Below the pieces are notes generated by a model. It searched no databases. It worked only from the letters and a program-made list of their open reading frames with translations, and was not told the DNA's origin. Shown piece by piece: positions 32,460 to 39,869 of a DNA stretch of 39,897 nucleotides. Position 1 is the stretch's first letter; each line of letters opens with the position of its first letter. Source of the stretch: Streptomyces sulphureus DSM 40104. Its GTDB lineage: Bacteria > Actinomycetota > Actinomycetes > Streptomycetales > Streptomycetaceae. A program made the position numbers and the translations under genes. The stretch covers positions 53,746 through 93,642 of the forward strand of contig NZ_KB905829.1 in NCBI RefSeq assembly GCF_000381025.1, written 5' to 3'.

Positions 32460-32840
32460 GTGTCGTTGAAGGTCATGGAGGAGCGGCGGGGGGAGTGGAC
32501 GGTCTTCCGGGTGAGCGGCGAGCTCGACCTGGTCACCTCGCCCGCCGTCCGTCAGCATGTGCACGACGCGGTCGCCGAAGGGAGACGGCTGCTTGTCCTC
32601 GACCTCTCGGAGGTGCTCTTTTGCGACTCCAGCGGCGTGGGCGTGCTGATCGCCTCGCGCCGGTTGATGCGCTCGTGCGCCGGACGGCTGCGCCTGATCC
32701 TCCCCGCGCAGGGGGCCGAGGAGGGCTCGCACGTCAACCGCGTCCTCGCCGCGCTCGGCGTGCGGCGGCTCTTCGAGTGCTTCCCGGACTTGGAGGCGGC
32801 GACCGACTCCGAGGCCACGGCGGGCCCGCTCTCCGCCTGA
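32460..32840 (+). CDS. STAS anti-sigma factor antagonist
   Basis: A 126-aa SpoIIAA/RsbV-like antagonist that, when unphosphorylated, binds an anti-sigma factor and frees the sigma. The STAS fold runs WTVFRVSGELDLVTSPAVRQ, then LLVLDLSEVLFCDSSGVGVL. The phosphorylation site is the Ser pair 57/58 of DSSG. The GTG at 32460 gives the family start MSLKVMEERRG. It is divergent from the sigma/anti-sigma pair and co-directional with the RsbW-like ATPase at 33397, which could be its kinase. The anti-sigma next door is a ZAS protein, not a kinase, so the true partner is uncertain. Confidence 0.92.
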   Translation: MSLKVMEERRGEWTVFRVSGELDLVTSPAVRQHVHDAVAEGRRLLVLDLSEVLFCDSSGVGVLIASRRLMRSCAGRLRLILPAQGAEEGSHVNRVLAALGVRRLFECFPDLEAATDSEATAGPLSA

Positions 32841-33072
32841 GACGCGGCACGACCGGGCGGCGCAGCGCGCGCGGTCCGTCACGTCGGGTTGGCGATGTCC
32901 CTGACGCGCGGAGCCCGGCTGCGGCGCGAAGTTGACTCACGTTCCGTGACCAACTCCGTGTCGGTGAGCCCGCCTGCGGGGCATGCGGGCCATCCTTGCA
33001 CGTGCCCGTCCGCACGTCCGCATTCTGCTGATAACTGCGCCGATCCGTCGAGTTCCGCCCATGGCAGGTCGC

Positions 33073-33100
33073 TTGGGCGGGGATGTGCTTCGGGTAGGCT
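33073..33100 (+). promoter_or_regulatory. Promoter-like TTGGGC / TAGGCT
   Basis: TTGGGC and TAGGCT are 16 bases apart, followed 7 bases later by GTG 33107 (leaderless layout). The 79-codon frame from that GTG has poor third-position GC, so the promoter may rather serve the ATPase gene with a long leader. A small palindrome GTTGCGGCAAC lies at 33293-33303. No convincing gene is in 32841-33396. Confidence 0.35.
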
Positions 33101-33396
33101 CGCGCGGTGCGCTCAGGCCCCGTCCGGAACCCTCCGGCTCCAGCTCGCAGCGGCGCAGGTCTGTGGCTGGCACGGGGAGTTGGCAGGCGTGGGGCGAGCG
33201 GTACGGTCGGGCATGTTCGACGTGTGGGCGCAAGGGTCGCACAGTATGCACCACGGCTCATCCTTTGCGCCGGAATATGCCTGAAGCGCTTGTTGCGGCA
33301 ACTATGCCTCAACCATGCTGTCTTGCATCGAGGTCACAGTCCGTGATGCCGAGAAGACGCGGGACGACTCTCCCGCACGTTCGGATGGTGTGAGCG

Positions 33397-33870
33397 GTGC
33401 AGGTGCTTCACGAAGAGCTGGAGATCGGGCCCGACCCTGCCGAGGTCGGTCGGGCCCGCAGATGGGCTCGGGCCAGGTTGGCGCGGGCGGGCGTCGCGGC
33501 GGACGAACCGCTCGCCGAGACGCTGGTGTTGCTCGTCTCCGAGCTGGTCACCAACGCGGTGGTGCACACCGGCCGCGACGCGGTGCTCTCGTTGATGAGC
33601 GGGGCGCGCGGCCGCTCCGTGCGCCTGGAGGTGGCCGACGCGAGCCGGCTCCCTCCGCGCACGCGGCGGGCGGCCGGCGACGAGACGTCGGGCCGCGGCC
33701 TCGAACTCGTCTCCGGGCTTGCGGACCGCTGGGGCTGGGAGCAGGAGGAGGGCGGAAAGCGCGTCTGGTGCGAGGTGGAGCCCGGGTCGTGCGACGCGGG
33801 CGGCCGCGGACGCCTCCAGGGGAGCGGCCGTGCCACCTACCTGGGGTTCGAGAGGCTGCTGGTGCGGTAG
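33397..33870 (+). CDS. RsbW-like ATP-binding regulator (HATPase_c)
   Basis: A 157-aa stand-alone histidine-kinase-type ATPase, the anti-sigma/serine kinase family very abundant in Streptomyces. The N-box is VLLVSELVTNAVVHTG (Glu and Asn), the G1-like motif LEVADASRLPP, and the G2-like motif GRGLELVSGLADRWGWEQ. A C-terminal tail of about 35 residues (EPGSCDAGGRGRLQGSGRAT) is unlike the core. The GTG at 33397 has a weak SD. It may phosphorylate the STAS protein at 32460, 556 bases upstream on the same strand, to make a partner-switch pair. Confidence 0.88.
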   Translation: MQVLHEELEIGPDPAEVGRARRWARARLARAGVAADEPLAETLVLLVSELVTNAVVHTGRDAVLSLMSGARGRSVRLEVADASRLPPRTRRAAGDETSGRGLELVSGLADRWGWEQEEGGKRVWCEVEPGSCDAGGRGRLQGSGRATYLGFERLLVR

Positions 33871-33925
33871 TGCCCGCTGTCGGCCAACGCGGCGGCCGAT
33901 ACGCCCTGTTTCAGAGGTAGTTGAA

Positions 33926-34014
33926 ATGGAATCGCGCAGGATGCCGTCAACTTCCGGTGTGCGGTGCGGTATCCGGCAATGACCACACGTGCAAAACGGG
34001 CAAACTTCGCATAG
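33926..34014 (+). other. Two tiny overlapping ORFs
   Basis: ATG 33926 (GAGG 9 bases upstream) encodes MESRRMPSTSGVRCGIRQ and its stop overlaps a second ATG (ATGA at 33979-33982) that encodes MTTRAKRANFA, ending at 34014. The ATGA coupling and SD are gene-like, but codons are AT-rich for this genome and neither peptide is recognised. They could be leftovers of a promoter region. Confidence 0.25.
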
Positions 34015-34023
34015 TCCAGACCA
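34012..34023. promoter_or_regulatory. DasR-box-like site TAGTCCAGACCA
   Basis: It matches the DasR dre consensus TGGTCTAGACCA at 10 of 12 bases and is followed by TTGACG at 34028. DasR controls chitin/N-acetylglucosamine genes. No sugar gene follows on the plus strand, so this could be an orphan promoter or a chance match. Confidence 0.35.
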
Positions 34024-34083
34024 GGTGTTGACGTCTCGTATCTGGCTGATCACCCTTGGGTGGAGCGATTCGTCGCGAGGGGA

Positions 34084-34110
34084 CGTCGAGGAGTGAGGGA
34101 CTCCTCGACG
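34084..34110. terminator. Terminator in the ATPase/GlxA gap
   Basis: CGTCGAGGAGT (34084-34094) and ACTCCTCGACG (34100-34110), a perfect 11-bp stem with a 5-base loop. Nothing else is seen in 34111-34272. Confidence 0.75.
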
Positions 34111-34272
34111 AGTGCGGGTCGCGGTCCGGCGTCAGCCACCGCTATGGGTGCTCCCGTGCCTCCGGCGGTGGCAGGGTCTGAACGCCGGAGCCGGGTGGCG
34201 GTCGCCGTGCCGTGCTCGGGGTGCGCATCGGTGCACCGCCACCCGACCGACCGGCCCGCCGCTCCCCGCCCT

Positions 34273-35352
34273 TCAGCGTGCGTGCTCCGTCGGGGTGCTC
34301 TCCCGGAACGTCCTGCGGTAGGCGCTGGGCGAGACGCCGAGCGACGTGTGGAAGTGCTGCCGCAGCGAGTCCGGTGTCCCGAACCCCGCCTGTACCGCCA
34401 CCCGTTCGACGGGCGCGTCCGTGCTCTCCAGCAACTGCCTGGCTCGCAGCAGGCGTTGGGCGGTGATCCACTGTTGCGGGCTGGTGCCCACCTCCGCGCG
34501 GAAGCGCCGTGTGAACGTCCGGACGCTCATCGACTCCCGGTCGGCCAACTCCCGCAGCGACACGGGGCGATCGAGGTGCCGCAGCGCCCACTCCCGGGCC
34601 GCACCGGTGGAGGAGTCCTCGTCGGGAGGCATCGGCGCCTCGACGAACTGGGCCTGGCCGCCGTCCCGATGGGGAGGCACGACCGTGCGCCGTGCGACGT
34701 CGTTGGCGACCGCACCGCCGAAGTCTTCGCGCACCAGGTGGAGGCAGAGGTCGACGCCCGACGCGACGCCCGCGGAGGTGAGGACGCCGCCGTCTTCCAC
34801 GTAGAGGACGTCGGGGTCGACGCGGATGCGTGGGAAGAGGCGCTGGAGGCGGGGAGCCGCCTGCCAGTGCGTTGTGGCCCTGCGGCCGTCGAGGAGGCCG
34901 GCGGCTGCGAGCGCGAACGCCCCCGTGCAGATCGACGCGACGCGGGCGCCCGGACGTATCCGGGCGAAGAGCGCCGCGAGTTGGGGACTGAGGCGGCCCG
35001 CGCTCCCGGTCCCGTCGTCCTCGTGGGCGGCCGGAACGATCACCGTGTCGGCCTCGTCGAGCGCCTCGGGGCCGTGGGTCACCTCCACGGTGAAGTCGGC
35101 GTCCGTGCGGACGGGGCCCGGCTCCGCCGCGCAGGTGGCCACGGTGTACAGAGAGTGCCCCGCCGCGTCTCTCGCGTTGCCCAACAAGCGGTGCGGGATG
35201 CCGAGTTCCATCGGGAGGAGGCCGTGGCGCACGAGGACGGCGACCTTGTGGCGGCCCGGCTCGGGGAAGGGGTGGGTGTTCCGCAGGGTGGGGGCCGGTG
35301 GTGCGGCCTCTTCCGGCGTCGTTGCGGGACACGATGCGGCCGACTGCCTCAT
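34273..35352 (-). CDS. GlxA-type transcriptional regulator (DJ-1/PfpI + AraC)
   Basis: A 359-aa regulator. The N-terminal DJ-1/PfpI-like domain at about 30-200 (KVAVLVRHGLLPMELGIPHR) has the nucleophile-elbow Cys in ARVASICTGAFALAAAGLLD and the His strand ATTHW. A C-terminal double AraC helix-turn-helix is at about 245-350 (VSLRELADRESMSVRTFTRR, DAPVERVAVQAGFGTPDSLR). I chose ATG 35352 because GGGAGG is 8 bases upstream; longer starts would run into the divergent MFS gene. The pairing suggests it controls the transporter. Confidence 0.93.
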   Translation of the reverse strand: MRQSAASCPATTPEEAAPPAPTLRNTHPFPEPGRHKVAVLVRHGLLPMELGIPHRLLGNARDAAGHSLYTVATCAAEPGPVRTDADFTVEVTHGPEALDEADTVIVPAAHEDDGTGSAGRLSPQLAALFARIRPGARVASICTGAFALAAAGLLDGRRATTHWQAAPRLQRLFPRIRVDPDVLYVEDGGVLTSAGVASGVDLCLHLVREDFGGAVANDVARRTVVPPHRDGGQAQFVEAPMPPDEDSSTGAAREWALRHLDRPVSLRELADRESMSVRTFTRRFRAEVGTSPQQWITAQRLLRARQLLESTDAPVERVAVQAGFGTPDSLRQHFHTSLGVSPSAYRRTFRESTPTEHAR

Positions 35353-35372
35353 GGCCCGATCCTCCCACACCA

Positions 35373-35386
35373 TGGCCCACGGGCCA
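35373..35386. promoter_or_regulatory. Palindrome TGGCCC-AC-GGGCCA in the divergent gap
   Basis: A perfect 6-bp inverted repeat in the 70-bp region between the GlxA-type regulator and the MFS transporter. Its position suits an operator for both genes. Confidence 0.45.
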
Positions 35387-35422
35387 GTCGTCCGTGGAGA
35401 GTCGGCGGGCGAGACTGCCGAC

Positions 35423-36820
35423 GTGGACAGCACTCTCGACTCGCAGACGCCAGAGCCCACCCCGCCCGCCGGCGGCGGCCTCGCAGCCCAGGGCGGGCCC
35501 GCCGCCGACTCGACGCCCTCCTCGGGGCCGGTGCCCCGGAGCCTGACCGAGCCGCCCGAGGCCGGACGCCGCCCGCGTATTCACCGTGCCTGGTGGGTCG
35601 CGTTCGTCGCCTTCGTCGCGCTCGTCGGTGCCGCGGGGTTCAGGGCGACGCCCGGGGTCTTCATCGAGCCGCTGCACGCGGAGTTCGGATGGTCGAGGGG
35701 GACGATCTCCGCGGCCGTCTCGCTCAACGTCCTGCTCTACGGGCTCACTTCGCCGTTCGCGGCCGCGCTGATGGACAAGTACGGGATCAGGCGCGTCGTC
35801 GCCGCGGCCCTGCTGCTGGTCTCGGCCGGGAGCGGGCTCACCGTCTTCATGGCGTACTCGTGGCAACTCCTGCTGCTCTGGGGGTTGTTGGTCGGCGTGG
35901 GCACGGGGTCCATGGCGCTGGCCTTCGCCGCGACCGTCACCTCGCGGTGGTTCGTCGCCAGGCGCGGGCTCGTCAGCGGGGTGCTCACGGCGGGCGGCGC
36001 CGCGGGGCAACTGGTGTTCCTCCCGCTGGTCGCGCTCGCCGTCGAGGGGCCCGGGTGGCGGGTCGCCTCGCTCGCCGTCTCCGCCGCCTCGCTGCTCGTC
36101 GTGCCGCTGGTGATCTGGGTGATGCGGGACCGGCCGGAGGACACAGGGACGATCCCGTACGGTGCCGGGCCCGAGTACCGGACGCCGCCGCGGCCGACCG
36201 GGGGCGCGGCGAGCGGAGCGCTGCGCGCACTCGCGGGCGCCGCGCGGACGCGCGTCTTCTGGCTCCTCGCGGGGACGTTCGCGATCTGCGGGGCCTCCAC
36301 CAACGGCCTCGTCGCCGTCCACTTCGTGCCGGCCGCGCACGACCACGGGATGCCGGTCACCGCTGCCGCCTCGCTGCTCGCCGTCATCGGCGTCTTCGAC
36401 CTCGTCGGAACCGTCGCCTCCGGCTGGCTCACCGACCGCTTCGACCCGAGGCTGCTCCTCGCCGTCTACTACGCGCTCCGCGGCGTCTCGCTCCTCTTCC
36501 TGCCGCTGCTCCTCTCGGACACGCTGCACCCGCCGATGCTCTTCTTCGTCGTCTTCTACGGCCTCGACTGGGTGGCGACCGTGCCGCCCACGATGGCCCT
36601 GTGCCGCGCGCACTTCGGCGAGCGCGGGCCCGTCGTCTTCGGGTGGGTGCTCGCGGCGCACCAGGCGGGCGCCGGGGCCGCCGCCTGGGCAGCGGGGGCG
36701 GTCAGGGACGTCAGCGGCGCCTACGACCAGGTGTGGACGGTCTCCGGGGCGCTCTGCGCCGTGGCCGCGCTGATGTCCGTCGTGATCGGGGGAACGGCGC
36801 GGGCGCACCGCGGCGGGTGA
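35423..36820 (+). CDS. Major facilitator superfamily transporter (monocarboxylate/OFA-like)
   Basis: A 465-aa protein of about 12 membrane segments after a 50-residue Pro/Ser-rich cytoplasmic start. It opens WWVAFVAFVALVGAAGFRAT, followed by EFGWSRGTISAAVSLNVLLY, typical of the monocarboxylate/oxalate-formate antiporter branch. ALMDKYGIRRVVAAA is the MFS loop 2-3 motif; WLTDRFDPRLLLA is its second-half copy. The central loop at about 225-265 is Pro/Gly-rich. The start is GTG 35423 with a weak SD; ATG 35372 would overlap the divergent regulator's leader. The substrate is unknown, perhaps a small organic acid. Confidence 0.9.
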   Translation: MDSTLDSQTPEPTPPAGGGLAAQGGPAADSTPSSGPVPRSLTEPPEAGRRPRIHRAWWVAFVAFVALVGAAGFRATPGVFIEPLHAEFGWSRGTISAAVSLNVLLYGLTSPFAAALMDKYGIRRVVAAALLLVSAGSGLTVFMAYSWQLLLLWGLLVGVGTGSMALAFAATVTSRWFVARRGLVSGVLTAGGAAGQLVFLPLVALAVEGPGWRVASLAVSAASLLVVPLVIWVMRDRPEDTGTIPYGAGPEYRTPPRPTGGAASGALRALAGAARTRVFWLLAGTFAICGASTNGLVAVHFVPAAHDHGMPVTAAASLLAVIGVFDLVGTVASGWLTDRFDPRLLLAVYYALRGVSLLFLPLLLSDTLHPPMLFFVVFYGLDWVATVPPTMALCRAHFGERGPVVFGWVLAAHQAGAGAAAWAAGAVRDVSGAYDQVWTVSGALCAVAALMSVVIGGTARAHRGG

Positions 36821-36830
36821 ACTGCCGTGC

Positions 36831-37967
36831 TCAGGAGGTGGCTTCGACGAGCGCCTGGGCTATCCGGCGTGCCTCGTGGGCGAGTTCGCGCAGTGCGCCG
36901 CTGACGGGGCGGGTGAAGCCGGCGAAGTGCAGCCCGGGCGAGTGCGGGAGGGTGCGCGGGCCGTGCACGAGGGGTCGGCCGGACCCGTCCAACTGCTCCA
37001 GGTCGCCGACGAGTTGACCGAGCGCGCTGCGGTACCCGGTCGCCGCGACGACGGCGTCGGGCCGCACGGACGAGCCGTCGGCGAGCCGGACTTCGGCGCC
37101 GGAGAACCGGTCGACGCCCGCGACGGGTTCGATGCGTCCTCCGCGTACCAGCCCGGAGAAGCCGTCGTCGACGACCGGGGGCGCGCCCGCCGCCGCGGCC
37201 GAGCAGATGCCGCGCCGCGGGTGCGGGAAGCCGTGCTTGCCCAGGTTCTCCACGCGGGTGAGGCGCCCGGAGAGGCGGTCCCCGAGCCCCGTCGGCAGGC
37301 GGCGTGCGAGGATCGCGCTGCGCTGGGCCGGCCATCCCAGCGACGAACGTCTGACGACATGGCGGGGAGTGCGCACGGCGAGGCGGACGCGCGAGGCTCC
37401 GCCCCTGGCCAGGTCGGCGGCGATCCCGGTGCCGCTGCTGCCGCACCCCACCACGAGGACGTCACGGTTCTTGTACGGGGCCGAAGTCCGGTAGTCGGCC
37501 GAGTGGAGGAGTTCGCCCTCGAAACGGTCGCGGCCGGGCCAACTCGGCGTGTACGGCGTGTGGTTGAGTCCTGTCGCGACCACGACCGCGGGCGTGGTGA
37601 GGCGTCGGCCACCGTTGGCGTCCAGTCGCCACTGTTCCCCGGTCCGGGTGATTTTGGAGACCTCGACGCCCGTGGCGATCTCGACGCGGTGGTGCGCCGC
37701 GTACCGCTCCAGGTAGGCGACGAAGTCGTCGCGGGTGAGGCGGCCGCCGCTGGTCCGCTGCGGGGGCAGCCCCGGAAGCTCGGCGTACGCCCGCGGGGAC
37801 TGGAGGCGCAGCCCCTCGTAGTGCGCACGCCAGGCGGCGCCGACCGATTCGCCGCGCTCCAGTACGACGGCTGCGAGCCCGCGGGCGGTGAGGGCCGCTG
37901 CCGTGGCGAGTCCGGCAGGGCCTGCACCGATGACGTGGACGGGGGTTCCGGCGTCGGACATGAGCAT
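36831..37967 (-). CDS. Flavin-dependent monooxygenase / NAD(P)-binding oxidoreductase
   Basis: A 378-aa FAD/NADPH protein of the flavin monooxygenase-like family. The FAD Rossmann site is VHVIGAGPAGLATAAALTAR, followed by VLERGESVGAAWRAHYEGLR. The NADPH site is DVLVVGCGSSGTGIAADLAR. ADYRTSAPYKNRDVL precedes it, close to the FMO fingerprint, and AVVAATGYRSAL is the ATG-type C-terminal motif. A perfect -10 (TAAAAT, complement of 37975-37980) lies 7 bases before ATG 37967, so the mRNA is probably leaderless; ATG 37961 is also in frame. It converges on the MFS gene with 10 bp between. Confidence 0.9.
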   Translation of the reverse strand: MLMSDAGTPVHVIGAGPAGLATAAALTARGLAAVVLERGESVGAAWRAHYEGLRLQSPRAYAELPGLPPQRTSGGRLTRDDFVAYLERYAAHHRVEIATGVEVSKITRTGEQWRLDANGGRRLTTPAVVVATGLNHTPYTPSWPGRDRFEGELLHSADYRTSAPYKNRDVLVVGCGSSGTGIAADLARGGASRVRLAVRTPRHVVRRSSLGWPAQRSAILARRLPTGLGDRLSGRLTRVENLGKHGFPHPRRGICSAAAAGAPPVVDDGFSGLVRGGRIEPVAGVDRFSGAEVRLADGSSVRPDAVVAATGYRSALGQLVGDLEQLDGSGRPLVHGPRTLPHSPGLHFAGFTRPVSGALRELAHEARRIAQALVEATS

Positions 37968-38133
37968 GCCGGGGATTTTAGGCGGCGGGGCGGGCTTCAC
38001 CTGCGGGCGGTCGGCGGGCCGCGCTCGCAGGCGCGCGGGGGTGCGGGGGGTGTGTCGGCTGCCGGGGCGCTCGCGGGTCGCGGCGCAGGGAAACGGTTTG
38101 GCGGTGCGCGGTCCGAGCGGCATCCTGGGCGGC

Positions 38134-38622
38134 GTGCTGATACGTGAGACCGAGCCCGCCGACTGGGCAGCCATCTGGCCGTTCTTCCGCACCATTGTGC
38201 GGGCGGGCGAGACGTACACCTACCCCCGCGACGTCGGCGAGGAGCAGGGGCGCGAGCTGTGGATGGTGCCGCCGCCGGGGCGGACCGTCGTCGCGGAGGA
38301 CTCCGAAGGTGTGGTGATCGGGTCGGCGAAGATGCACGCCAATCACATGGGCGGCGGCTCGCACGTGGCCACCGCGAGCTTCATGGTCGCCCCCGAGGGG
38401 AGCGGCCGGGGCGTGGGGCGCGCTCTGGGGGAGCACGTCCTCGCGTGGGCGCGGGGGGCGGGCTACCGCGCGATGCAGTTCAACGCCGTTGTGGAGAGCA
38501 ACACTCGGGCCGTCGCGCTCTGGAAGTCACTGGGATTCGAGATCATGGCGACGCTTCCCGAGGCTTTCCACCATCCCGAACTCGGATACACCGGGCTGCA
38601 CGTGATGTACCAGAAGTTCTAG
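38134..38622 (+). CDS. GNAT-family N-acetyltransferase
   Basis: A 162-aa acyl-CoA-dependent acetyltransferase. The N-terminus LIRETEPADWAAIWPFFRTI is typical. Motif A is FMVAPEGSGRGVGRALGEHV (the R/QxxGxG/A CoA loop), with motif B FNAVVESNTRAVALWKSLGF. YTYPRDVGEEQGRELWM resembles phosphinothricin/amino-acid acetyltransferases of the L-amino acid type. The GTG at 38134 lacks a clear SD. Its substrate is not evident. Confidence 0.9.
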   Translation: MLIRETEPADWAAIWPFFRTIVRAGETYTYPRDVGEEQGRELWMVPPPGRTVVAEDSEGVVIGSAKMHANHMGGGSHVATASFMVAPEGSGRGVGRALGEHVLAWARGAGYRAMQFNAVVESNTRAVALWKSLGFEIMATLPEAFHHPELGYTGLHVMYQKF

Positions 38623-38740
38623 ACGGAGCAGGGGCGGGGTTTTTACTCGGTCGGGGATCGGTGTCCGGGCAGGGTATTGCGGCCCGTTCTTCGTGCGGCG
38701 GTTGCTGCTGATTGGGCGGACGGTTTTCCGGGCATTCGGC

Positions 38741-38763
38741 GTTGCGGTGTGCGCAACGCGTTG
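38741..38763. promoter_or_regulatory. Overlapping dyads GTTGCG/CGCAAC and CAACGCGTTG
   Basis: GTTGCG-GTGTG-CGCAAC (38741-38757) forms a 6-bp stem. Within it, CAACGCGTTG (38754-38763) is a perfect palindrome. It lies between the convergent GNAT and TetR genes. The rest of 38623-38947 has no clear gene. A terminator or operator is possible. Confidence 0.35.
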
Positions 38764-38947
38764 TGCCCGTCGGAGGGGTTGACGTCCGGGCGGCGTCGTT
38801 TCCTCGGCGGTGTGCTCGCTTGTGGTGGCTTCCTGAGCCTGCCCGAGCAAAGGGGCGAAGTCGCGGCGATGCCGGGCCGGTTGCCGCGCCTCGTTCTTCG
38901 ACTCGCTTTCCCGTGACGGGCCGTGCGTCACCGGTGAGCGGAGTGGG

Positions 38948-39595
38948 TCAGGCCGCGGGCTTTCTGCCCGTCACGCCCAGATGCACCAACTGGGTGAGTG
39001 TCGGCTTGAGTTGGGCCTGCTTGACTCCCCAGGGCTGGAAACCCTTCTGGTGGCCAGCGACACCGGCGAGCATCACGACGAGCGCGCCGGCCATGGCGGC
39101 GGGATTGACCTCCTTGCCGACGCGGCCCTTGGACTGGAGCTCCTTGATGGACTCGGTGAGCGAGTTGTTCACCGAGTTCAAGATCCGCATGCGGATGCGG
39201 TAGAACCGCTTGTCCCCTTCAGCCGCACCGAGGTCGACGACTCTGAGGATCGCCTCGTTCCTGCGCCAGAACGTGAGGAAGCCGTCGACCAGCCCTTCCG
39301 CCGTCGCGCGCCCCGCCTTTCCGGCCCAGGACTTTCCCTGCACCAACTCCTTGAGGGAGCCGCTCTCCTTGGCGAGCGAGTCCGCGATTTCCAGTACCGC
39401 ACCCTCGACGTCGGGGAAGTACTGATAGAACGTGGCCGGAGACGTGCCTGCTTTCCGTGCGACGTCGATGACCTTGACGTCGCGATAGGGAGAGCTTCCG
39501 AGCATCTCGCGCAGGCAGTCCAGCAGCTTCTGCCGCGTCTCTTGGCCGCGGCGCCCTGCCACGCGGCCGTCGACGGTTCGAACTTGTCCTGTCAT
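38948..39595 (-). CDS. TetR-family regulator (conserved Streptomyces type)
   Basis: A 215-aa TetR protein. The helix-turn-helix at about 15-65 carries RQKLLDCLREMLGSSPYRDV and VARKAGTSPATFYQYFPDVE. The ligand domain opens GFLTFWRRNEAILRVVDLGA. I recall near-identical proteins throughout Streptomyces, ending LVHLGVTGRKP, suggesting a conserved housekeeping role. Codon use is a little less GC-rich than its neighbours. TAAGCT lies 6 bases before the ATG (complement of 39602-39607), so it may be leaderless. CCGTC/GACGG arms at 39597-39601 and 39610-39614 bracket that -10 and could be an autoregulatory site. Confidence 0.9.
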   Translation of the reverse strand: MTGQVRTVDGRVAGRRGQETRQKLLDCLREMLGSSPYRDVKVIDVARKAGTSPATFYQYFPDVEGAVLEIADSLAKESGSLKELVQGKSWAGKAGRATAEGLVDGFLTFWRRNEAILRVVDLGAAEGDKRFYRIRMRILNSVNNSLTESIKELQSKGRVGKEVNPAAMAGALVVMLAGVAGHQKGFQPWGVKQAQLKPTLTQLVHLGVTGRKPAA

Positions 39596-39739
39596 GCCGT
39601 CAGCTTACCGACGGGTGATCCGGACGCGATTCGGTGGCGGGCAAATGGGGTGCGGTGCCGGTAGAGGAATCGTGCACGTGGCCCGAAGGGGGTGTGGTCG
39701 GCTGTTGCAGGTTGCGGTTAATCGTGCAACTTGGCGCAG

Positions 39740-39869
39740 GGGTTGGGGTGATGCGGTGGGAGTGGGTTGGTGAGTGGGGGTGGGGTTCTGGTTAATGCGG
39801 GGCGGATTGTATTGGGGGATTGGGTGCGTGCAATTCGGGGTGGGGTGAGTGGGGTGGGGTTTCTGGGCC
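39740..39869 (+). repeat. G/T-rich low-complexity stretch
   Basis: Many short GGGG/GTGGG runs (GGGGTGGGG, GTGAGTGGGG) with low GC for this genome and no coding character. It is upstream of the TetR gene, on the opposite strand, and leads directly into heptad array 4. Confidence 0.75.

Noticed and set aside
32734..33312. Minus-strand ORF of 192 aa in the STAS/ATPase gap
   Set aside because: It is Arg/Ser/Pro-rich without family features, lacks the expected third-position GC bias and has no SD.
33107..33346. Leaderless 79-aa ORF behind the TAGGCT element
   Set aside because: Third-position GC is about 60 percent, far below neighbouring genes, and the sequence resembles no protein I know. Only the promoter-like element was kept.
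38677..38916. 79-aa plus-strand ORF between the GNAT and TetR genes
   Set aside because: It has no SD, weak codon bias and no recognisable motif. The region looks like a convergent 3' gap.
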